DNA of 34,464 nt from SAR324 cluster bacterium (GTDB taxonomy: Bacteria; SAR324; NAC60-12): positions 1 to 34,464 of the forward strand of contig JAKUUI010000020.1 in the NCBI GenBank assembly GCA_022448485.1. Direction: 5' to 3'. The notes below the pieces were generated by a model. It was given only the letters and a program-made list of their open reading frames with translations. It was not told the DNA's origin and made no database searches. The position numbers were made by a program, and so were the translations under genes. Shown in pieces: positions 17,176-27,775 of this stretch (its first letter is position 1; each line of letters begins with the position of its first letter).

Positions 17176-18252
17176 TTAATCACTGAGCAACAGTTCCTTT
17201 CCTTCCCAAGAGCTGATATTAAAGAAACGACCATTCACTCGATGGTTGAAAATTTCCATTTCCTTGTGTAGTTTTGGGTCTTCTTTGTCAGCACTATCTG
17301 ATGCTTCCAGAGAAATACCCATCCGCAGGCTTAAAACATAATCTCCATTTGGTGCTGCATTTTTTCTCAAGTTCAACGTGTAAACTTTGCTATTGAATAA
17401 CGAAACAGACAAGCTGGCCTCTTCTAATGCAGAATCTTGTGATTCCTGAGATGCATAATCCATTTTATTTAATTTAGCAAAAGAAAGATTCCCCAGCCTG
17501 TTGAGGAGTGTCGTTATTTTATCTGAATCAGGTACATTTGAAATTACAGTGGATGGTTTCCAATCTGTTTCAGCATTGTCCCGCTTGATAGAAAATTTTT
17601 TTTTCTCTCCGTCCTGAAGTTCGAGGCTTTGAATTTGCTCTGGCTTTAAATCAAGTAAATCCTTATTCAGCCAATCATTTGCTTCTGAATCTACAGACAG
17701 ACTTTCCGGAATCAAATAAACCTTATTGGAACCTCTTTGCCGTACATATTGCCCTGGACCATTAGCACGGTCCTTGCCAATGAGTAAACTTAAAATCGGC
17801 GTTCCGTCTCCTCGTAAAAGACTGATAGCAAATCCGTGACGATTTTCGTTCCAGTCGTCCATCTTCTCAGGAGGTGCTAACAGGTGGAATCGTTCATGAT
17901 GATCCGGGTTGTTTGTCACCAATTCTCCCAGACGTATTTGAGCTAGGTTAAGCAGCAAATCTTGAATGGAGATGATATCAGCATCATAGTTCAAAGACTG
18001 CACTTTCCAACCTCCGCCTTGCAGCTGCAACAAATCCACTTCAGAGCCTTCTGCCTGGATCTTAATTTGGTTTAAAGCTTTGGTGTCAAGCCGTTCAATC
18101 AATTTCTCTCTACTGATGTTGGAATTTTGTGTTTTTGTGAAGTAGGTCTTATCTTGATAAAAGAACAGTCCTCCCCCAATGATGAATAACGTAAAAGTAA
18201 TAAATAATAGAGGTTTAAACATGATTAAATTAAATTTCAGATTCGAATTCAA
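17176..18252 (-). CDS. DUF4340-like membrane-anchored protein
   Basis: Single N-terminal TM and repeated W/L-rich segments resembling DUF4340 (GGWKVQSLNYDADIISIQDLLLNLAQIRLGELV). Confidence 0.65.
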   Translation of the reverse strand: MNSNLKFNLIMFKPLLFITFTLFIIGGGLFFYQDKTYFTKTQNSNISREKLIERLDTKALNQIKIQAEGSEVDLLQLQGGGWKVQSLNYDADIISIQDLLLNLAQIRLGELVTNNPDHHERFHLLAPPEKMDDWNENRHGFAISLLRGDGTPILSLLIGKDRANGPGQYVRQRGSNKVYLIPESLSVDSEANDWLNKDLLDLKPEQIQSLELQDGEKKKFSIKRDNAETDWKPSTVISNVPDSDKITTLLNRLGNLSFAKLNKMDYASQESQDSALEEASLSVSLFNSKVYTLNLRKNAAPNGDYVLSLRMGISLEASDSADKEDPKLHKEMEIFNHRVNGRFFNISSWEGKELLLSD

Positions 18253-18487
18253 ATAAATATTTTCAATCCTATATTATCTATCATTTTTTAGAAGGCTTCA
18301 AGGCTCGAGGTGTCTTTTTAGTCTTTCACCAGCTCATTTTTTGAAGATAGATTCCTTTTCTCAAACCTTAATAACTTGAGATTTTGCCAGAAGCTACGTA
18401 AATTCTAAATGTAATTTCATCTGAGATACAATTAAATTTCACAGTGAATGTCGATTTTAAGAGGTTCATTATTTTTTTCAAACCAAA

Positions 18488-21181
18488 ATGGAAGTTATGT
18501 CAGACAATCAGTTTGGGTGCCGCATTAATTTTGAAAATGACGAAGGTAAAGCTGTACTGTACAGCTTAGAAAAATTGCAAAAAGATGGAATCGGGCCTGT
18601 AGACAGCCTACCATTTTCCATACGTATATTGTTGGAGCAGGCACTTCGAAACGTCGATGATTTTCAGGTATATGCGGAAGATGTAACGGCACTGGCCAAT
18701 TGGAATGCATCTGAAAAGTCCACTAAAGAAATTCCATACAAGCCAACCCGGGTGATTCTGCAGGATTTGACAGGAGTTCCAGCACTTGTTGATTTAGCGG
18801 CACTGCGTTCAGCGATGGTGGCAATGAACGGTGATCCGGGTGTGATTAATCCGCGTGTCCCAGTGGATTTGGTAATTGACCACTCGATACAAGTTGATGC
18901 ATTTGGGAGTTCAGATGCACTCAAAAAAAATATGGAAATAGAGTTCAAGCGTAACCGTGAACGTTATGAGTTTCTCAAGTGGGGCAAGCAGGCTTTTGAC
19001 AATTTCAATGTCTATCCTCCCGGTGTTGGAATCGTGCATCAAGTGAACCTTGAAACTGCGGCAACTGTCGTTCAATCCCGGAACGGTGTTTGTTTTCCGG
19101 ACACACTTGTCGGCACAGATTCACACACCACAATGATCAACGGTATGGGAGTGATGGGCTGGGGAGTGGGAGGAATTGAAGCAGAATCGGTGATGCTTGG
19201 TCAGCCGATTTACATGCTCATTCCAGAAGTAATTGGTTTCCGCCTGTCAGGAAAACTGCAGCAGGGTGCAACCGCTACTGATTTGGTGTTACGAGTAGTT
19301 GAAATGCTTCGGAAAAAAGGAGTAGTGGAAAAATTCGTTGAATTTTTTGGGCCTGGTTTGAATAACCTGAAATTAGCTGACCGTGCTACTCTGGCTAATA
19401 TGGCTCCGGAATATGGTGCTACCATGGGTTTTGTTCCTGTTGATAATGAAACATTGAATTATTTACGCGGGACGGGGCGTCCAGACTCGCTCGTCCAGCG
19501 CATAGAATGCTATTGCAAAGCACAAGGTATCTTCCGGACAAGTAATACGCCTGATCCTGAATTTTCGGATACTTTGGAGTTGGATCTTTCAACAGTTGAA
19601 CCTGCGCTCGCTGGACCAAAACGTCCACAGGATCGTGTCAATCTTTCGCAAATGCAACCAACCTGGCAAAAAACATTGCGTGCTTCAAGAAAAGATCGAG
19701 GATTTGAATTGAGCGAAAATGAAATTGAAACCTCAGTTCCGGTGCAGGGTATTTCTTCCGGAGAACTAAAACACGGTTCTGTGGTCATTGCGGCAATTAC
19801 GTCCTGCACAAATACAAGCAATCCTTCCGTAATGCTTGCTGCAGGGCTGCTGGCAAAAAAAGCAGTTGAAAAAGGCTTGAATCGTCAGCCATGGGTTAAA
19901 ACATCTCTCAGTCCGGGTTCGCGTGTTGTGACAGATTATCTGGAAGCAGCCGGCTTGAATGAAGCTCTTGATGCTCTCGGTTTTCATACTGTAGGCTACG
20001 GTTGCACCACCTGTATCGGAAATTCCGGACCGTTACCGGAAAATGTCGTTTCTGCCATCAATGAAGGCGGTTTGGTCGTTACATCTGTATTGTCTGGAAA
20101 TCGGAATTTTGAGGGACGGATAAGCCAGCACATTAAAGCTAATTATTTGGCTAGTCCGCCGTTGGTAGTGGCTTATGCAATTGCAGGAACAGTGAATCAG
20201 GACATAAATTCTGATCCACTTGGCAAGGGAAAAGACGGTCAGCCGGTTTATCTCAAAGATATTTGGCCCAGTCAAGAGGAAATTGAAGAGGCAGAAAAAC
20301 TGATCAGCAGCGACATGTATAAAAAAGAGTACAAAGATACAAGTGAAAGCTCCCCCATGTGGAATGCTATTGAAGCACCAACTGGCAAAGTTTATGAATG
20401 GGACGATTCCTCAACCTACATTCAAAATCCTCCATTTTTTCGGGAAATAGGACTGGATTCAGTTTCTTTGCAGGACATCACTGGCGCCAGAGTTTTAGCC
20501 AAGCTTGGAGACTCGGTCACTACTGATCATATTTCTCCTGCCGGAGCTTTTTCTGCTGAAACGCCTGCTGGTAAATATTTGCTGGAACAAGGTACCGACA
20601 AAAATGATTTCAATTCCTATGGTTCACGTCGTGGAAATGACCGCATCATGACTCGTGGGACTTTTGGAAATGTACGTTTGCGAAATGAGCTGGTCCCGGG
20701 AACAGAAGGCTGGTTCACTAAACTGATGCCAAGTGGTGAGGTGACCACAATATACGAAGCAGCGCTTAAATACAAAGAGTCCAGAACACCGCTTATTGTT
20801 TTAGCAGGCACAGAATATGGAACAGGATCATCTCGGGATTGGGCTGCCAAAGGTACATTATTACTTGGCGTTAAGGCAGTAGTCGCTGCGAGTTTCGAAC
20901 GTATTCATCGATCCAACCTGGTGGGAATGGGTGTCCTGCCACTTCAGTTCGAGGACGGAGAAACTCACAGATCACTTGGTTTAAGCGGTGAGGAAGAGTA
21001 TTCAGTTTTTGGTTTGAGTGATAATTTGAAGCCAGGGCAGGATTTAATTCTAAGTACAGGTGATCGTGAGATTTCGGTCACTTGTCGTTTAGATACGCAG
21101 ATTGAAATTGAATATTTTAAAAACGGTGGTATTTTACACACAGTTCTGCGGAACTTCATGAGCGAAAATCTTAAGAAATAA
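18488..21181 (+). CDS. acnA: Aconitate hydratase
   Basis: [26 protein letters not shown], Fe-S ligand regions [14 protein letters not shown] and [14 protein letters not shown], and [16 protein letters not shown]; 897 aa. Start could be the ATG 12 nt downstream. Confidence 0.97.
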   Translation: MEVMSDNQFGCRINFENDEGKAVLYSLEKLQKDGIGPVDSLPFSIRILLEQALRNVDDFQVYAEDVTALANWNASEKSTKEIPYKPTRVILQDLTGVPALVDLAALRSAMVAMNGDPGVINPRVPVDLVIDHSIQVDAFGSSDALKKNMEIEFKRNRERYEFLKWGKQAFDNFNVYPPGVGIVHQVNLETAATVVQSRNGVCFPDTLVGTDSHTTMINGMGVMGWGVGGIEAESVMLGQPIYMLIPEVIGFRLSGKLQQGATATDLVLRVVEMLRKKGVVEKFVEFFGPGLNNLKLADRATLANMAPEYGATMGFVPVDNETLNYLRGTGRPDSLVQRIECYCKAQGIFRTSNTPDPEFSDTLELDLSTVEPALAGPKRPQDRVNLSQMQPTWQKTLRASRKDRGFELSENEIETSVPVQGISSGELKHGSVVIAAITSCTNTSNPSVMLAAGLLAKKAVEKGLNRQPWVKTSLSPGSRVVTDYLEAAGLNEALDALGFHTVGYGCTTCIGNSGPLPENVVSAINEGGLVVTSVLSGNRNFEGRISQHIKANYLASPPLVVAYAIAGTVNQDINSDPLGKGKDGQPVYLKDIWPSQEEIEEAEKLISSDMYKKEYKDTSESSPMWNAIEAPTGKVYEWDDSSTYIQNPPFFREIGLDSVSLQDITGARVLAKLGDSVTTDHISPAGAFSAETPAGKYLLEQGTDKNDFNSYGSRRGNDRIMTRGTFGNVRLRNELVPGTEGWFTKLMPSGEVTTIYEAALKYKESRTPLIVLAGTEYGTGSSRDWAAKGTLLLGVKAVVAASFERIHRSNLVGMGVLPLQFEDGETHRSLGLSGEEEYSVFGLSDNLKPGQDLILSTGDREISVTCRLDTQIEIEYFKNGGILHTVLRNFMSENLKK

Positions 21182-21213
21182 TGTTGAAACAGTAACTATT
21201 AGATTGTGTCCAA

Positions 21214-21765
21214 ATGAAGGATGTACTTTTATTAAATCAAGACGGGAACCCTTTGACCCTGTGGCCTTTGAGTACACTCACCTGGCAGCAGGCGATAAAG
21301 GCACTCTACCTTGACAAGGTGAGCGTTCTGCGTTCCTATGATGACTGGATATGCCACTCGCAGCATCTGGCTTTACCAGTGCCAAGCGTGGTAATGATGT
21401 CGCGTTATCATCAGCAGAAAGGCACGGTCAATTTTACTCGCCGCAACATTTTCCTGCGTGACCGTTTTCATTGTCAATATTGCCAACGTCATTTCTCTGC
21501 AGATCATCTTACTATCGACCACGTAATTCCGAAAAGCCGAGGTGGAGGAATGCGCTGGAAAAATGTGGTGGCAGCCTGCCATAAATGTAATTTGAGCAAA
21601 GGTACAAATATAGTGCAGCCGTCACAGACTCCTTTTGAACCAAACTATTGGCAAATGGTAAACATTGCGAAAACTCTCCATATCCAAATTCCGGATTCCA
21701 GTTGGCAAGAATTTTTGCAATGGCCCAAACATCTTGTGAGGATCGATCAAGCAAAGGCTGCTTAG
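21214..21765 (+). CDS. HNH endonuclease family protein
   Basis: CQYCQRHFSADHLTIDHVIPKSRGGGMRWKNVVAACHKCNLSKG HNH/zinc motif. Confidence 0.92.
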   Translation: MKDVLLLNQDGNPLTLWPLSTLTWQQAIKALYLDKVSVLRSYDDWICHSQHLALPVPSVVMMSRYHQQKGTVNFTRRNIFLRDRFHCQYCQRHFSADHLTIDHVIPKSRGGGMRWKNVVAACHKCNLSKGTNIVQPSQTPFEPNYWQMVNIAKTLHIQIPDSSWQEFLQWPKHLVRIDQAKAA

Positions 21766-22853
21766 CCGTTTTTTCGTTCAAATTCCTTCATAAATTGGGC
21801 TAAAACCTCAACTCCTTCAAGAGGCATAGCATTGTAAAGGGAGGCCCTTGCTCCTCCAACTGACGCATGGCCTTTAAGTGCAAACAATCCTTCTTTGTCT
21901 GCCTCTGCTAAAAACTTTTCTAGCAGTTTTTCATGCGAAAAATGGAAGGTAACATTGGTGGTTGAACGGTGTTCTGGATGTGCAACTGCACGATAAAATT
22001 CTGATTGATCCAGAACTTCATAGAGTAGTCCTGATTTTTGTTCAGCAAGTTTTTCCATTTCCGGAACCCCGCCCTGCTCTTTTACCCATTCCAGCACCAA
22101 ACGCATCACGTAAACTGCAAACACATTGATTGTATTTGGAATGGAGTGCTGTTCATCAATAAGTGCGTAATTCATCAATTTAGGTGTTTCAGGAAGTGCG
22201 TTGCCGAGCAAGTCTTCCCGAACAATTACTAAACCTGTTCCTGAGGTCCCAAGATTTTTCTGTAAACCAGCGTAAACTACCCCAAAAAGTGAATAATTCA
22301 TTTCCCTTGACAAAATATCCGAAGTGGCGTCTACCACCAGAGGCACATTCCCTGTTTGCGGAAAAGTCTGCCAACGCGTTCCGTAAAGTGTATTATTTGA
22401 TGTCAGATGCGCGTAACTAGTAGTATCCTGATCGAGCCTGCCTATGTCATATTCCGGTATTTGCCGATAGTCAAACTCTTTACCATCCATAAGCACCTCA
22501 GTTTTGCCGTATCGTCGGGCTTCTTTTTCTGCAAGGGTTCCCCACCTTCCAGTGATAAAGTATGAACCTTTGTGAGTACTGCGAGCCATTAAATTCAGGG
22601 GAACTGCTGAGAACTGCATTTGTGCGCCGCCATGCATAAAAAGTACTCTGTAATTCTTTGGCAGACCTACCAACTCTCGGAACAGTGATTCAGCAGCATC
22701 CAGTATTTCTCTAAATACTGGAAGTCTGTGGCTAATTTCAACAATTGATACTCCAAGTCCCTGATAATTCAAGAACTCTTCCTGAATTTTTTGCATGACA
22801 GGAGTCGGCAGCATCGCTGGCCCTGCACTGAAATTGTAAACGCGATTAGTCAT
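21762..22853 (-). CDS. serC: Phosphoserine aminotransferase
   Basis: FSAGPAMLPTPVM, HGGAQMQFSAVPLNL and GLQKNLGTSGTGLVIVRED (PLP lysine). Confidence 0.96.
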   Translation of the reverse strand: MTNRVYNFSAGPAMLPTPVMQKIQEEFLNYQGLGVSIVEISHRLPVFREILDAAESLFRELVGLPKNYRVLFMHGGAQMQFSAVPLNLMARSTHKGSYFITGRWGTLAEKEARRYGKTEVLMDGKEFDYRQIPEYDIGRLDQDTTSYAHLTSNNTLYGTRWQTFPQTGNVPLVVDATSDILSREMNYSLFGVVYAGLQKNLGTSGTGLVIVREDLLGNALPETPKLMNYALIDEQHSIPNTINVFAVYVMRLVLEWVKEQGGVPEMEKLAEQKSGLLYEVLDQSEFYRAVAHPEHRSTTNVTFHFSHEKLLEKFLAEADKEGLFALKGHASVGGARASLYNAMPLEGVEVLAQFMKEFERKNG

Positions 22854-22946
22854 TTCTTGTCCAGGTTTCTAAGAATTTCGGGTGTAGCGGTGAATAATAT
22901 GAATTGGTTTCAAGATTATTTTAAGAGGAAAAGGCTTTCACTTTAT

Positions 22947-24011
22947 TTAAGATCTTGGACGTAAAACCAGTTTGACAATAACTGAGTCAACACTTTCTTT
23001 ACGGATGTAGCTGATAGTGACTTCGTCTCCGGATTTTCGTGTTTCGATTTGCTGAGCTAAATCTTCCATTGTGAAGACAGGAGAACCGTTGATGTGTGTG
23101 ATAATGTCACCGCCCCATGGAACTTTGTAACGCCCTACTTTAACTGTTCTGGTGGCACCCCGTAAACCAGCTTGATCTGCAGATGCACCTATTACCACAC
23201 GGGCAATCAGTAGACCGTCCGGTACGTCAATTCCGATCCGGCGGAGATAAACTGTTGGGATTGGTTCAATCCCAAGCCATGGCCGCCGAACGTAACCGTA
23301 TTCTAGGAGGTCTGGAAGAATTCGCAAAGCCGTATTGCTGGGCACCGCAAATCCTATCCCCACACTACCCGCAGATCCAATGATTGCCGTGTTAATACCA
23401 ATCACTTTGCCCTCGGAATCCAATAATGGACCTCCGGAGTTACCGGGATTGATAGCCGCATCCGTTTGAATGATCCCTTCAATTTTTCGTCCATTTTTTG
23501 CAGCAATGGTGCGCCCCAAAGCACTGATAATGCCGGTTGTGAGAGTTTGCCGAAGACCGAAAGGATTTCCCAGAGCCAACACTTTTTGTCCTACAACAAT
23601 GTCGTTTGAATTAGAAAATTCCAGTATGTCGTAGCTGTCCACCGGAGCTTGAATCCGCACAATTGCCAAATCGTTATTCGGATCTGCACCAATCAATTTA
23701 CCCGGCCACTGACTGTTATTGGAAAGTGTTACTACCAGTTTACTGGCATTTTCTACCACATGATAATTGGTGACAATTATTCCGGATTCGCCAATTATAA
23801 ATCCTGTCCCGGAGCCGGATTCGGCAGGAATAGCACGGTAGAAAAAATCATAGTTGACAGCAATATTACTGATGTTTACTACCGCTCTGCTGCTTTTTTC
23901 GTATATCCGGATGTTTTCTTGTTCATCGATAGATAAACGGGAAACTCCGTTGGCAGGTACGAAGTTGAGAGCTAAAACTAAAAACAAAACAAGGTGCTTG
24001 TAGAAAAACAT
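22947..24011 (-). CDS. DegP/HtrA-type serine protease with C-terminal PDZ domain
   Basis: Catalytic triad context TNYHVV, NDLAIVRI and GNSGGPLL; signal peptide; PDZ-like region GDIITHINGSPVFTMEDLAQQI. Confidence 0.93.
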   Translation of the reverse strand: MFFYKHLVLFLVLALNFVPANGVSRLSIDEQENIRIYEKSSRAVVNISNIAVNYDFFYRAIPAESGSGTGFIIGESGIIVTNYHVVENASKLVVTLSNNSQWPGKLIGADPNNDLAIVRIQAPVDSYDILEFSNSNDIVVGQKVLALGNPFGLRQTLTTGIISALGRTIAAKNGRKIEGIIQTDAAINPGNSGGPLLDSEGKVIGINTAIIGSAGSVGIGFAVPSNTALRILPDLLEYGYVRRPWLGIEPIPTVYLRRIGIDVPDGLLIARVVIGASADQAGLRGATRTVKVGRYKVPWGGDIITHINGSPVFTMEDLAQQIETRKSGDEVTISYIRKESVDSVIVKLVLRPRS

Positions 24012-24038
24012 TTTAATTTATTCACATTAAAGTGGTTT

Positions 24039-24770
24039 TTAATACACAGCCCGTCCACCATCAACAGGCAGAATTGTTCCTGTAACGAAATCTGATTTTA
24101 GCAAATATTCAACCGCCTGTACAATATCTTCTGCCAATCCAATGCGTTTTAGCAGGCTGCGCTCTACAGAAGAACTTAAATCCATTTCTGAATGGTTCGG
24201 TGGAGGCAGAACTGTGCCCGGTGCAATTCCGTTGACCTGCACCTCTGGCGATAAAGCACGCGCCAGCCCTTTGGTCAAAGAAACCAATCCTGCTTTTGTT
24301 GTACAATAGGGCAAAAAACTGACCCAGGGACGATCAGCTGAAACATCAACCATATTAATGATATTTCCCTCACCGCGTGATTTCATTCCCTCTCCTACTG
24401 TTTGTGCTAAAAAGAATGGTGCCTTCAAATTTAGCGCGAACAGATGATCCCATTCTTCTTCCGTTGTGGAAAATAGTGGTGTTGGAAAAAAATCTGCTGC
24501 ATTATTGATTAAAACGGAAATCGGTCCGGATTGCTCTTCGGCTTTACAGACAAGTTCTTTTATTGCAGAAAATTCTTTTAAATCAGCTTGCATAAGAAGA
24601 TGTTGAGACTCACCTCCGGGAAGCCCTTTAACTGTTTGTTTTGCGGCTTTTTCCGAATGGTGATAGTGTATGATCACACGCATGCCAAGTTGTCCCAATT
24701 GTTGAGCTACAGCTTGTCCCAAACGGGCACCGGCTCCAGTCACCAGTGCTACTTTATCTTGCAAATCCAT
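24039..24770 (-). CDS. Short-chain dehydrogenase/reductase, pteridine-reductase-like
   Basis: VTGAGARLGQAVA cofactor motif, NNAADF, YCTTK catalytic motif, VNGIAPGTVLPP. Start ATG at 24770 (MDLQDK) preferred over the supplied ORF start at 24848, which would overlap pdxA. Confidence 0.88.
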   Translation of the reverse strand: MDLQDKVALVTGAGARLGQAVAQQLGQLGMRVIIHYHHSEKAAKQTVKGLPGGESQHLLMQADLKEFSAIKELVCKAEEQSGPISVLINNAADFFPTPLFSTTEEEWDHLFALNLKAPFFLAQTVGEGMKSRGEGNIINMVDVSADRPWVSFLPYCTTKAGLVSLTKGLARALSPEVQVNGIAPGTVLPPPNHSEMDLSSSVERSLLKRIGLAEDIVQAVEYLLKSDFVTGTILPVDGGRAVY

Positions 24771-24798
24771 AGACGTTTTTTTTATTAGTTGTTTAAAA

Positions 24799-25839
24799 AT
24801 GGCCAAGAAGCTAGAAATAAAAATCGGCCTGACAATGGGTGACCCCAACGGAATTGGTACAGAAGTTCTGATCCGGGCCTTACAATTTTTGCATCCTTTT
24901 CAGAACTGGGAAGCTTTGATTTTTGGCGACGCTGAAATTTTGACGAAAATGAATGAAGCCCTGGGGGCTCCTTTTTCATTTGAGGTAATTTCGAAAAACT
25001 ACAGCATGCATACAAACGGATCCGCTGATTCTTTTTGTATTCCGGTAATCGATTTATCAGTAGAAAAAGATCGAAAATGGAAACTCGGAACATGCTCCGC
25101 GTGGGGTGGAGAGTCAGCATTTCAATTTGTTCATAGTGCAATCGATTGGGCGAATCGCAAAAAAATTGCCGCCATTGTTACAGCCCCGCTTGCTAAAGAG
25201 GCACTCCAGTCAGCAGGGCATCTTTTTCCAGGTCACACAGAAATGCTTTCACATTACAGTCAGGGGGCACGTTCAGTGATGATGCTGGCGGTGGATGATT
25301 TACGTGCTACAATGGTAACTCTTCACATCTCTTTGCGTCAAGCCCTTGATTCACTCACTACTGAAAGAATCCTTGAAGTCATGGAAATCACTGATTCTGG
25401 GCTGAAAAGTATGGGCATTCCGAATCCGATACTCGGCATACCCGGACTCAATCCGCATGCTGGTGAAAACAGGTTGTTTGGTGATGAAGAATATAACATT
25501 ATTCGTCCTGCAATGGAACTTGCCCGTAGAAAAGGATTACGTTGTGAGGGACCGTTTCCTCCAGATACAATATTTTTGGAACATCGCAAAGGACGTTTTG
25601 ATGCCGTAGTTGCACTCTATCACGACCAGGCACTCATTCCGCTCAAATTGTTTGGTTTCGAACGTGCTGTCAACATTACTCTAGGCCTACCCATAATTCG
25701 TACTTCTCCTGATCACGGAACTGCTTTCGAGTTGGCTCCACGTATGGAGGCGAATCCAAGTTCGATGATAGAGGCAATCAGGATGGCCGTACAGATGGCG
25801 CAATCATCACTTTCTGCTGTAAGTTCTGAAGACTTGTGA
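24799..25839 (+). CDS. pdxA: 4-hydroxythreonine-4-phosphate dehydrogenase
   Basis: TMGDPNGIGTEV, FPGHTEML, GLNPHAGENRLFGDEE and YHDQALIPLKL motifs. Confidence 0.96.
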   Translation: MAKKLEIKIGLTMGDPNGIGTEVLIRALQFLHPFQNWEALIFGDAEILTKMNEALGAPFSFEVISKNYSMHTNGSADSFCIPVIDLSVEKDRKWKLGTCSAWGGESAFQFVHSAIDWANRKKIAAIVTAPLAKEALQSAGHLFPGHTEMLSHYSQGARSVMMLAVDDLRATMVTLHISLRQALDSLTTERILEVMEITDSGLKSMGIPNPILGIPGLNPHAGENRLFGDEEYNIIRPAMELARRKGLRCEGPFPPDTIFLEHRKGRFDAVVALYHDQALIPLKLFGFERAVNITLGLPIIRTSPDHGTAFELAPRMEANPSSMIEAIRMAVQMAQSSLSAVSSEDL

Positions 25840-25960
25840 AGGAGCCAGTCAAGTTTGAAAAACTTTTTCCAGCCGAGAAATTGCTGTTGATTGACTGTAA
25901 AAGCGGGAATTTTGATATTTGTCGGCAATTTCAAAATCGAAGACTATAACTTATTCAAAA

Positions 25961-27775
25961 TTAACGCGTGGCAGTTTTTCCCTGAGAGGTACTTTCTGCA
26001 TTATGCTCTTCAGGGAATGGTAAAACATCTTTAAACAAGAGAGTACGTTGAACAATCTCTTTAAAGATCGGTGCAGCTACAGTTCCACCGTAATGTGAAG
26101 TTCGTGGCTGTTCAACTACAACGAGTACTGTGACCAAAGGAGCCGAAGCTGGTGCAAATCCGACAAACGAAGCAATGTAACGTGTTTTCGAATATCGTCC
26201 GAGCTGTTGATCGTAAATTTGGCTCGTACCTGTTTTTCCTGCAACTTGATAGCCCTTGATCGCTGCTCGTTTGGCAGTTCCACCTTTATGTGTTACAGAA
26301 ATAAGATATTTTTTAAGCAGTTCCGCCACTGAGGGTTCGACCACAGGATTGCGGACTCCTGCACCGAATTTGTGGATCACTTTGTCTTCAGCGTCCACGA
26401 TTTTCATTAATTTGTTGCCGTTTTTGTCAAGGACATGGTCCACAATAAATGGCGGAACCCATTCACCTTCATTAGCAAAAACATTTGCTGCACTCACCAT
26501 TTGCAAAGGTGAAACAAGAATAGCTTGTCCAAAAGAAATATTGGCATGGTCGATCGTTTGCCATTTTTTGGGAGAAATAACTCTTCCGGTTGCCTCAGCG
26601 GCGACACCGGAGTTTGGACGTTGTCCAAAACCGAAGCGTATGATGTAATCATGAAAAAGTGATGGAGGCATGCTCATACCAATTTTTGCTGCACAAATAT
26701 TTGAAGATTTTTTTAAAACCTGCTGAAGTGACATTATGCCATGTGGAGACGTATCACGGATTAGGTTACTGCCTATCTTATATTCACCATCTTCACAGAA
26801 AAATTCTTGGTCAGGCGAAATCTGCCCCTCATTCAGTCCGGCAGCAATAGTGATCATTTTAAAAGTGGAACCAGGTTCATACCCCACTGTTGCAGCATGG
26901 TTGAGGTGATGTGCACGACTGTAGTGCTGATAACGGTTTGGATCAAACCCTGGAAAAGTTGCCATTGCTAGAATGGCTCCAGTTTTGGCATGAAGTGCCA
27001 CCACAGCTCCACGATCTGCTCGCGATTTTATTACTCCTTCGCGCAATGCTTTTTCTGCAAAATGCTGAATAGTGCTGTCGATTGTCAACTGCAGGGAATA
27101 TTGGTCCGGTATTTTTTTTGGAATGTTAGAAAGTGGAACTGTACGGAACATACCTTCTTTCTCTACAATATATGCCGTTGGTTTGCCTGCAAGTAAAGAC
27201 TCGTATTTGTTCTCTAAACCTTCCAACCCCTGGGTGTCAATTCCGGCGTATCCCAGAAGTTGTCCGGCAAAATTCCCATTGGGGTAAAATCTACGGAATT
27301 CCTCAATAAATCCTATCCCGTTCAAATCCAGCTTTTGTACCAGTTTTGTTTGATTCGGAGGTAATTTGCGTTTAATCCAGACGAAATGACGTTTCGATTT
27401 TAGTTCATTCAGTAGTTTGTGGTATGGGATATTTAGGATGGGAGAAAGAAGTCTTGCTGTTTCAGAAGGTGAATCTATTTGTGGCGGCTTTGCAAAAAGC
27501 GATTTAAGTTGAATTGAAATAGCTAATATTCGTCCGTTTTTGTCTAAGATCTTTCCTCGGCGCGGTTCCAGCGTTACTGTACGCTCATGCTGTGACTTTG
27601 CTTTTTCGACGTAATAATCTGCTTTTAGAATCTGCAAGTAAAACACTCTGCCTAATACTGCAAGAAAACAAATTCCAAAAAAAGTCAGTACTGTAAGGAG
27701 ACGTGTTTTGAAACTGTAGAGCTGAAAACGTGGAAATTGATTCATGTTGATCTTATTCACCACTGCTGACATCAA
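25961..27775 (-). CDS. ftsI: Peptidoglycan transpeptidase FtsI/PBP3-type
   Basis: EPGSTFK (SxxK), SSN (SxN) and AGKTGTS (KTG) motifs; N-terminal TM; preceded by an FtsL-like gene. Start may be ATG 27772 or 27745. Confidence 0.92.
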   Translation of the reverse strand: MMSAVVNKINMNQFPRFQLYSFKTRLLTVLTFFGICFLAVLGRVFYLQILKADYYVEKAKSQHERTVTLEPRRGKILDKNGRILAISIQLKSLFAKPPQIDSPSETARLLSPILNIPYHKLLNELKSKRHFVWIKRKLPPNQTKLVQKLDLNGIGFIEEFRRFYPNGNFAGQLLGYAGIDTQGLEGLENKYESLLAGKPTAYIVEKEGMFRTVPLSNIPKKIPDQYSLQLTIDSTIQHFAEKALREGVIKSRADRGAVVALHAKTGAILAMATFPGFDPNRYQHYSRAHHLNHAATVGYEPGSTFKMITIAAGLNEGQISPDQEFFCEDGEYKIGSNLIRDTSPHGIMSLQQVLKKSSNICAAKIGMSMPPSLFHDYIIRFGFGQRPNSGVAAEATGRVISPKKWQTIDHANISFGQAILVSPLQMVSAANVFANEGEWVPPFIVDHVLDKNGNKLMKIVDAEDKVIHKFGAGVRNPVVEPSVAELLKKYLISVTHKGGTAKRAAIKGYQVAGKTGTSQIYDQQLGRYSKTRYIASFVGFAPASAPLVTVLVVVEQPRTSHYGGTVAAPIFKEIVQRTLLFKDVLPFPEEHNAESTSQGKTATR

